Assembly (NCBI GenBank): GCA_036365515.1
Contig: CM070874.1
Span: 46,127,083-46,191,082 of the forward strand
DNA length: 64,000 nucleotides
Source: Torymus aiolomorphi
Lineage: Eukaryota; Arthropoda; Insecta; Hymenoptera; Torymidae
Direction of reading: 5' to 3'
The position numbers and the translations under genes were made by a program. Below are positions 56,102 through 64,000 of the stretch, one piece after another. The notes beneath the pieces are model-generated. The model did no database searches and was not told the origin of the DNA. It was given only the letters and a program-made list of their open reading frames with translations. How positions within the stretch are numbered: position 1 is the stretch's first letter; the number at the start of each line of letters is the position of its first letter.

Positions 56102-56305
56102 AAGAACATTTTCCCGCCTGTTTTATTTGTGGGCTATCAGGCTATGTATAGGTATATATATCATTGGCGCGCTACAGTCTATCTGACTATAACCACAGGC
56201 AAGGTATAAGTAACTACACTTTTATACATATAATTGCAGTTCACATTTTTTTTGTTCCAACATTTATTTAATACCTATAACATAAATAAATATTTTTACT
56301 CCATA

Positions 56306-57873
56306 ATGACTTTGGAAGATTATGAAGATGCCTTAAAATCTTTTATTCATGATGATGACAAACTGGTGAGAAATTTTATTTTGAAATATATGGCCTATAT
56401 TTTAACCTTATTTCTTAAATTATTGAAACATTAATTCTAATAGTTGTCAAATTTCGTTATTAAATAAAAACGTAATAATTTTTTATGTAATAACTACATA
56501 CTCTTATAAAATTATAATGCTTTTAGGTAACTTACAAATGGTTGAGCAAAGAATTTGAAATCCATGTTAATGTTGCAAAAGACGTTTTAAAGCAATATTG
56601 GAAAAAACATAAAGATAGTGAAAAAATTGTTGCTACTTTCTTACTAGTAGGCCAATTAAAAGATAGGTCTATCCGGGTAGAAGTTGTCAAAGAAACAAAC
56701 CTAAATGTTGCTAAAGATAAATTCATAAAAGTTGATTGCGAACATTTATATAGTTTACAAAAATCTTTACATGATATTGAATTATTAACGTTTGCTGGAG
56801 AAGGAGATGTTCGCTATAGTGCTATTAAATGCAATGAAGAATATGTAAGAAGTAATGATGAAATTGAAGGTTTGAGATATATTGGAAATATTAGAAAAGA
56901 AGAAAACAAGTCAACAAATTCTTCCAATAAAGTTTCAGAAAAACAATTACCGAAAGAAACTGATTTTTCTAAAGAAAAGACTCAAAGTGTTAAGATTGTA
57001 AATGACCCCACTAAAGAAAAAGATAAAGTCGAAAAAAAAGAAAAGTCAGAATCTAAATCTGAATCAAAAACTATAAATGTCGAGAAGAAAGTATCACCTA
57101 CAAATAAATCAACCAATTCAAAATCTACTAATAAAGTAACAAAGAAACCAATTCAATCCAAACAGTCAGGCTTTAATAATCTTTTTGGTAAAGTACCAAA
57201 CAAACCACAAGAATCAAATAAATCAAAAAATGAAATTGACTCTGTTGAAAAACAAAAACATTCAATAAACACTGTAAAAAAAGAAGATATAAAGGAATCT
57301 AAAGAAAAAATAAATAATGTTAAAGATCAACAAAAAGAAACGGATACAGATGGAAAAGAAAAAGAAAATCAAAATTGTCAATCTGAAAAGAAATCTAAAA
57401 ATGTTTCTAAAATTAATAATAATGTTGATACCAAGACAAAATCTAAAAACAAAAAAGATACACATGGTAAAAAAAGAAATAGGAGTGAAGAAAAGAATTC
57501 GTCATCAAAGCGTAAAAGGATTGTTGTGATGGATTCTAGTGAAGATGAAGAAGATAAAAGTAATAATGATGACGATGAAGAAGAAGAACCCATGGAAGTT
57601 GAACCAGAGCCACCAAAGATATCAAGAAAACGATCTCCATCACCACCAGCTGAAAAATGTGAAAATGGAAAACGCATGGTACGAAAAACTGTAGATAAAA
57701 CTTTTAAGGATGAAGATGGTTATTTTGTCACAAAAAGTGTACATGTTTATGAAGTTGCTAGTGATAGTGAAGAATCTGAAGAAGTTAAAAAAGAAGAATC
57801 CAAAAAACCAAAACCAGTGGAAAATAAAGCAAGAAAACAGACCTCATTAATGAGCTTTTTCAAAAAATCTTGA
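56306..57873 (+). CDS. POLD3: DNA polymerase delta subunit 3 (POLD3/p66-like)
   Basis: Two exons, 56306-56365 and 56527-57873, joined in phase 0, encode 468 aa. The N-terminus MTLEDYEDALKSFIHDDDKL-VTYKWLSKEF matches POLD3 (conserved VTYKWLS, then HVNVAKDVL and LYSLQKSLHDIE), the fold that binds the POLD2 subunit. The rest is Lys/Ser/Glu-rich and disordered, as usual. FNNLFGKV (near 57170) matches the internal FFGK-type motif of human POLD3. The C-terminus QTSLMSFFKK is a PCNA-interacting PIP box (Q458, L461, F464, F465). It tethers polymerase delta to PCNA in replication and repair. Shorter intron and no repeats nearby. Start chosen as the first ATG in frame upstream of the conserved exon. 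Confidence 0.92.
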
Positions 57874-58217
57874 AATTTACTGCTTTGTGTATTTGTATTT
57901 TTTTTATCCTATCAAACATTTGAAGTATTTATTTTATATCAAATTGAAATGTGTAATAGAATTTAAGAATCATTGTTATTTATTTTAATTTGTAGTTTTA
58001 TGATTTATATGATGTGAATCACATTTACAAACATATGTAATTGTGATAAAATTTGTGGTAATACAAGGTGTGTCAGATAGATAAAAGAGCCATTGAAAAT
58101 GGATTTACCTGGATGACGTCACTATCTGATATGTTATCAGGAATGAGTGAGTGAGCTTCTTTGATAGAATACAGATCTCTCTGCATTCACTATTAGGCTA
58201 GCAGTATTGTGTCAAAT
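57874..58217. other. POLD3 3' end and LRR-gene promoter region
   Basis: AT-rich spacer of about 340 bp between two plus-strand genes. It must contain the POLD3 polyadenylation site (no perfect AATAAA seen) and the start of the next transcript; a TGACGTCA-type word (ATGACGTCAC at about 58113) could be a CRE/bZIP site. Confidence 0.3.
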
Positions 58218-60791
58218 ATGGGAATCTATTATAAATCATCTCAGATAATTTGTCTTTTAATAATAATTTTTTTCCAAAATGTACAGGCTAATGTTTGTGA
58301 AACTTGTTTTTGTTCTACTTCAGGTAGTAAATTATAATTACAATTTCTAAATTTAGTAACACCAAGAAGTTTCCTAAATTGCAATGCATTTATTATAAAA
58401 ATTTATATGCTTAATTATTTTATGAATAGCAAATAATAACATTTTTGAAAATCTTGATTTTTATTAATTAAGGTGATGCAATACTGACACTATTACCCAA
58501 AATTTGGTTCCCGTTTTTCTCATTCAATTTTTAATTTTAAGAAAAAAACTCTTTGATACGTTGTAGTTCTTTATTAAACTTAAAACGTGTCAAAGAGTTT
58601 TTTTCAAAAAGTTTTAAATTGAAGGAGAAAAACGGGAACCGAGAATTAAGTAATAGCGTAGGTATCACATCACCTTAATGCACTAATATCAGTACATTTG
58701 AAACGTATTCATTTTATATTGTAAATTAGGTTAATAAAAAATATTCTAAATATGTGTTTGTATAGATTTTTTTATCTTTATCTGTATATCAATAAATTTT
58801 TTTATGTAAATGTTGAGTAATTAAAACCAAACTATTGCCTGAGAATATTGCATAAATTCAATAATTAAGCTCAAATTTGTACACATTATAATTTTAAAAA
58901 TTGTGAGCTTTAAAAATCGTTTAATACTTTAAACTCCTTGTAATTATAGCTAATTTATTTTTATTTTGTATGAGTTACAATTACATTACTACTTGATTTT
59001 TAAAAGGAATTATTTGTTGATATTCTTTGATCCCCAATAATTTTGCATTGAAAATTTCACCTGAAATTTACTTTTTCTTTTTTAGATGATAAAGCAATAT
59101 CTATCAATTGCCAAAAAGCAAAATTTGCATCTATACATGTGCTACGTTTCGGTCTAATATCAGTGGAATATAATGGAACCCTCACTACACTTGATATTTC
59201 AGAAAATAACATAACATACTTACCTACAGATATTTTTCAAAGTTCAAGACGTCTAAAAATTATAAATTTATCAAATAATTTCCTCGAAAAAATTAATGCT
59301 AACATTTTCAAAAATCTGAATAATTTAGAAATTTTAAATCTAGCTAACAATAGAATTAAAAGTATAGATCCAACTATTTTACCATCACTCCGTATTTTAA
59401 ATTTAAGCAACAATAGTATTACTGATTTAGATTTAGAATTTCATAAGGCATTTGTTCAACTAACTTATTTAGATCTGTCGCACAATTATTTGGATGATAC
59501 AATAAATGGTACATTTTCTCTACTTAGAAATTTACTCTATTTAGATCTTTCATATAACAATTTCAATTTACTAGATAATGAAGAATTTTATCTTCTGACT
59601 CAATTAATTTCTTTAAACGTAAGCCATAATGCAATTACATCCTTGTCAAAACAAATCTTTCCAAACAACTTATTAGAGTTAAATGTAGGTTTTAATATAC
59701 TTTCAACTTTTCCAAGTAATTTATCACAAATTCAAATTTTAAATATTGCGTACAATAATATTAGTGACATAAATAATGCTAACAATGGATTAAATAATCT
59801 TAAATTGTTAAATCTTAGTGGAAATATATTGCAGACTTTACCAAATTCTAAAATAGAAAATTTGGAAACTTTAGACTTATCGCATAATCGTTTTGTAAAT
59901 ATTCCTGAAACTCTCAGCAAGGAAAATTATCCTTCTTTAGGAATATTATTATTTAATCAAAATCCTGTAAATAGAATAGAGTTTCCTTCACACTTAAATG
60001 TTAAATCACTAATAATGCAGAGATTAAAGAATATAACAAATATCGATGAAAATTCTTTTAAAAAATTAAGTGGGCAAGATAACCATTGTTTCAATCTTAC
60101 TTTAACTGAAAATAGTAAATTGCAATTCATTGATGAAAATGCTTTTGAAGGATTAAATTTATGTTTTGTAAGTTATAATGAAAAAATCTATTTCTACCTT
60201 GATAACAATTTTTATATAGTTTTAAATTATTAATGACAATACTTTTTTAGCTGGACTTGAAAAATAATCAATTTACTTATTTTGCTTCAAATCTTTTAAA
60301 TTCCGGTTTTAAAGCAAAGCTTGGAGTTGATTTAGAGGGTAACCCATTCCACTGTAACTGTTCATTACAATGGATGTTAGATGATTTTGTTCCATGGTTG
60401 TATTTACATAATCCAGATTTGCTAATTAACTTAAGGTAAAAAAAAATAATAACATTAAAGATTACATGTACTTCTGTAAATATTAATTTTATTATATTAT
60501 TTTTTATATAGATGTAAAACACCTATGAATTTGCAAGGAAAAAGAATGGTTCATTGGTACAAGTGGAAAAATCAAGTTTTGTGTGATGGTGCACAGCTAT
60601 ATTCTTCAAAAATGTCAGTTGAAACATTAGAAGTATTAAGTAGAAGTAATTCAATAACTTTGCACACAAGTAGTGGCATGCTTGTAGTTCTCATAATAGC
60701 TGTAATTATTCTTTTAGTTTTAGTAGTAATAGGAATCGCGTTAGCCAAAAGAGTTGCTTTACGTCATACCAGAATAAATCGTAGATTTTAA
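58218..60791 (+). CDS. Leucine-rich-repeat single-pass membrane protein
   Basis: Four exons (58218-58323, 59086-60167, 60251-60435, 60512-60791) join in frame to 550 aa. Exon 1 encodes a signal peptide (ICLLIIIFFQNVQA) and the start of an LRRNT cap (CETCFC). Then follow about a dozen LRRs (LDISENNITYLPTDIF; LDLSHNYLDDTINGTF; LNLSGNILQTLP), an LRRCT cap (NPFHCNCSLQWML ... RCKTP ... VLCDGAQ), a transmembrane helix at residues about 513-535 (MLVVLIIAVIILLVLVVIGI) and a 15-residue basic tail (KRVALRHTRINRRF). No TIR or other signalling domain, so not a Toll receptor. Probably an adhesion or co-receptor protein. Family member not identified. Confidence 0.85.
58468..58678. mobile_element. TTAA-flanked MITE in the first intron of the LRR gene
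   Basis: Begins TTAAGGTGATGCAATAC and ends GTATCACATCACCTTAA. The interior mirrors (CGGTTCCCGTTTTTC-like and AACTCTTTGA/TCAAAGAGTT), forming a hairpin. Same TTAAGGTG start as the elements in the CECR2 intron. Confidence 0.8.
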
Positions 60792-61949
60792 ATTTTAATA
60801 TATGATACATGACATTTGTATGAATGTTGTATTTTATATAGTAAGTAATAAGATAACAGTTTTGTACTTTTCTATAGAATTTTTATTGTAAAAAATGTAT
60901 CTTTATTATCTAATCTAGATTCAGTCATTAGATAATATAATGACTCAAAAAATATATAAACAAAAATTAAAAGTAACATGCTGTGCACAGATATATTGAT
61001 GTACAATTGAAAATCATTTGATGAATTTAAAGCATAATTTACATATTGCATTTAAAACTTATTTATCAAGTATTTTATTAATTAAGTTTTTAAAATTTAT
61101 TATGACTTTGTACACTTTTAACTTCTTAATTTTATATTATGTTAGTACATAAAAATTTTTAAATGATGTTAGAAAAAATTTGGATAAGTTTGAAAACATT
61201 AGATTAAAATAATTTAATTATTAGTTAAGTTCTTTTAGTGAATTTTTATATTCAGTCATATAAAAGTGAAGTACAAAAACCATCTTTTGAGATTCTTGGA
61301 AGTAATTATTCTTGTCACAGTTGTTTTGTTTTATAATTCTGCTAACTAAATCACATATGTGTATGTTCACTATATGTATTATTTGACATCTTACACTATT
61401 TTATATTGGCCTCAAAGAGGATTTCACTAGGTATTAAATTAGAACTTTGGACGTAATCACTGTCTTTTTATAAAACTATATCGAAGCTAGAATGTCACTT
61501 AAAACATTCAATGTTTAAGAGTTTTTTGTTCTATTGTACAATATATTTTCTAAATTTTGCTAAGAAATAATAATAGTTATAAATACATTTTTTTAAGCAA
61601 AATTTATCAAACTTTCAAGTAAAATATTAGCTTTATAATAATTCTATATTTTTATATATTTTTTACATATAATAATTAATCAATTGCAGAAATAATAAAA
61701 TTTTGCATTTAAATTTATTTCAAAATAGTAAAGAAATACTTTTTACACAATAAATATTTAAATTGGAATTTAATGTAACTTTTGGTAGCATCTAAATATT
61801 AATATAAATCATTACTGTGTAACATCTGAGCTATTGCCATATTTTTCAGATCATTTACATAACTATGACGATTTTCTTAGCAAAATTTTTGAAGAATTCA
61901 TTCATTTTTCTATTTATAGTCTCTTTCTTGAGTTTATATAAAAATTAGT
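60792..61949. other. Convergent 3' ends of the LRR and ABHD13 genes
   Basis: AT-rich spacer of 1.16 kb between two stop codons facing each other. It presumably holds both 3' UTRs. No additional frame or repeat is supported. Confidence 0.4.
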
Positions 61950-63415
61950 TTAGACCTCATCAATACGCCAGGGCTTAGATGTGGTTCTCACAGGAGGATT
62001 TCTCCTAATTTCTTCAAGAAACATGAATATCTGTTGATAATATCCAGACTTATTCCAAGTTTCATTATGAGTGCCATCAAGTATTTGAAGTTTTCTTTTA
62101 AACGAACTGTCACAAGCTTCAAATAGTTGGTCCATCATTTTAGGTGGAACTAGTTTATCTTGTCTCCCGGAAATAAAAAGAGTGGGTACACGTAATGATC
62201 GTATCTTTTGCAATGACAAGTACTAAAAAGAAATTATTATTTTTATATTAAAATAATTTGAATAGTTTTGTTTTTATAAAAAATTAAATACCTTATTTTT
62301 ATAACAGAATAATGGAAGATATTGTAATATTTTAGATTTAATTAAAATTGTTGTCATATCTGGTATACTAGTAAAAGTATTTTCAACAATAAGGCACCAA
62401 ATTCGTTGAGAAACTTCTTCTCTTATGGCTATATCTATAGCAACAGCTCCACCTAAAATGAATGAATATTTTATCTTTATTTTTATTCTCGAATGTCTTA
62501 TTACAAGCATTTTGTATTTAACATTGATAACTATTGAAAATAGAGTTACAAAATTAGGATTATGAGCAAAAGTTAAAATTGATAGAGTTAAGGTAATATT
62601 TATTGATATTTTATTTGTAAAAAATAAATATAGTAATAATAATATATTGCTATATTATTTAATTTTTTCGTATTACCTAATGATCTTCCAAAAACAATAA
62701 TTTCATTTGTATTTATATCATTTCTAGAATAAAGGTATTCTATTCCAGCACGTGCATCCATATAAAGACCTTCTTCAGATGGAGAACCTTGAGATAGTCC
62801 ATATCCTCTGTATTCTATCATCAGTATATTACAAAATATACCATTGTATAATCCTTTAACATTTTTTAATCTACAAAATGAGACCATCAGTACAATGTAT
62901 TAGTAATTTTTAGTATTTTGACATTGGAATAAATTTATTTACCTATGGCCCATGTTTCCTGCATTGCCATGAAGAAATAACAATGTTGGGGCTGTCTTTA
63001 TTAAATTCTCAGGTTGAGGAATAAAGAACATATGTAATGTTGTCCCATCAATTGATTTTGTATAGATACTTTGATATGGCAAATTATGGAGAGAAGGAGG
63101 TGGTACATAAATTCGAGAATTAATAGGCAATCGTGGATAATATAAAAGTCTATCTTCTGTATTGTACAATACACCTAATAAAAAGTTAGAATTCATGTTA
63201 AATAAACAAAATTTTATTTCAAAGTGTGTAGATAAAGATTACATACCAAGAGTGGCAAAACAGAGTAGCAAAAATGCAAAAATACTGCCATACATCCAGT
63301 AAAATAAGAAGCACAGTACTAAGTAAGCTCCAGATAGAGCCCAAAATTTTAAGGCAATACCTTGAAGCAGTTCAATGGCAAGTCGAGTGCGAGCTAAACG
63401 AAGTCTAAAGGACAT
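61950..63415 (-). CDS. ABHD13: ABHD13-like alpha/beta hydrolase (Bem46 family), membrane-anchored
   Basis: Five minus-strand exons (63415-63247, 63174-62943, 62870-62677, 62452-62292, 62222-61950) join in frame to 342 aa. The N-terminus has a transmembrane segment (residues about 28-60, AYLVLCFLFYWMYGSIFAFL). The hydrolase core shows LLFLHGNAGNMGHR (oxyanion region), MIEYRGYGLSQGSPSEEGLY, the nucleophile elbow GRSLGG split by intron 3 (Ser197), Asp274 in SGRQDKLVPP and His304 in DGTHNETW, so the catalytic triad is complete. Length and order match vertebrate ABHD13. Substrate unknown; the related yeast Bem46 and ABHD17 group suggests a lipid or depalmitoylase role, which is inference. Confidence 0.92.
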
Positions 63416-64000
63416 TGTAGAATAATCTTTTGATTTGTTTAATTGTCAAATGCAATCCCACATTATTGGTTACCTATATGACTTAAGGATTATTATTTTA
63501 ATCTTGTTCATGACAATTAAAGGCTCAAAATTTTTTGGATCAACTTGAAGAAAAATTTAGTCTGTTTTTTGTTGTTAATTTGACCATTTTGTACTAATGA
63601 TGGCTCTGTTCAAATATATTAATTAATTAAATGAACATTAAATATTGCTATTTCAAAAAAATTGGATTAATAAACCATTACCAAGAGAAGATATGGAAAG
63701 TTATTAAATTATAAAAAACTTTTACTCATGTATATTGCATATAGTAGATTTGAATTATGAATTTCAAATCGTTAAATCATTTGAAATTAATCATAAGTAC
63801 TTATAGACACAAATAATATAATGTTTATACAATTAACCTAGAACTAGCCAGCTTCTGAAGATCAATATCATTTTTCACAGGTCAAGAATGCAGAACGCAT
63901 TTCCCACCATTGTAATGTGAAAACACAATTACTAAACACTATAAAAAAATATCGTTTCTTGTCTTTAATTCATATCTTCATTTCCGTTTAAAACAAACAA
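63416..64000. other. Upstream region of ABHD13, no further gene seen
   Basis: AT-rich, no open frame of note and no CpG enrichment. It should contain the ABHD13 promoter, but no core element can be assigned. Confidence 0.3.

Noticed and set aside
54893..56109. Overlapping open frames of 60-130 codons on both strands of the palindrome cluster
   Set aside because: Because the DNA is palindromic the same sequence gives frames on both strands; they contain only translated repeats (CGACACAGCG and similar).

Overview
This window is nuclear DNA of an arthropod, most likely a hymenopteran insect (organism inferred). It has AT-rich, intron-rich host genes with GT/AG splice sites. The predicted proteins resemble insect CECR2, POLD3 and ABHD13, and the space between them is packed with animal-type transposable elements (DIRS, Ty3/gypsy, Penelope-like, LINE, Harbinger and many TTAA-flanked foldback elements). 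There are no prokaryotic operons, CRISPR arrays or viral structural genes.

Layout. 1-4319: a degraded DIRS1-like tyrosine-recombinase retrotransposon on the minus strand, with inverted terminal repeats and an internal complementary region. 4320-10620: decayed gypsy pieces and a run of palindromic elements. 10620-12242: GC-rich promoter and 5' leader. 12243-41487: a 13-exon CECR2-like chromatin remodelling gene on the plus strand (about 2,199 aa). Its 17.6 kb eighth intron (19281-36850) is a transposon graveyard containing Penelope-like, LINE and piggyBac-type TTAA elements and a broken HTH gene. 41488-42790: 3' UTR. 42897-45070: an inverted duplication of a SWIM-finger gene fragment interrupted by a TTAA element, then a Harbinger relic. 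45244-54499: two nested LTR retrotransposons, minus strand. A gypsy copy with gag-pol (45482-51274) sits inside one LTR of a coding-poor relative. 54600-56101: tandem 31-mers and three consecutive near-perfect palindromes, two of which share a CCAAT/GC-box core.

56306-64000 returns to ordinary genes: POLD3 (plus), a leucine-rich-repeat single-pass membrane protein (plus) and ABHD13 (minus, tail to tail with the LRR gene). The four host genes show no operon-like link. CECR2 (chromatin remodelling), POLD3 (replicative polymerase delta subunit), the LRR receptor-like protein and the ABHD13 hydrolase are independent housekeeping-type or membrane genes.

The most interesting non-gene signals are these: the textbook DIRS circle-junction region; a recurring TTAA insertion signature in about ten elements, one of which can be shown to split a reading frame exactly; an RNA-hairpin motif with a compensatory base change shared by the leaders of the nested LTR elements; a modular GC-rich hairpin repeat (7920-8330 and 29165-29385); and the CCAAT-bearing palindrome cluster. 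All calls come from reading the sequence by eye. Boundaries of repeats are approximate, and exon boundaries were checked for frame and splice consensus.
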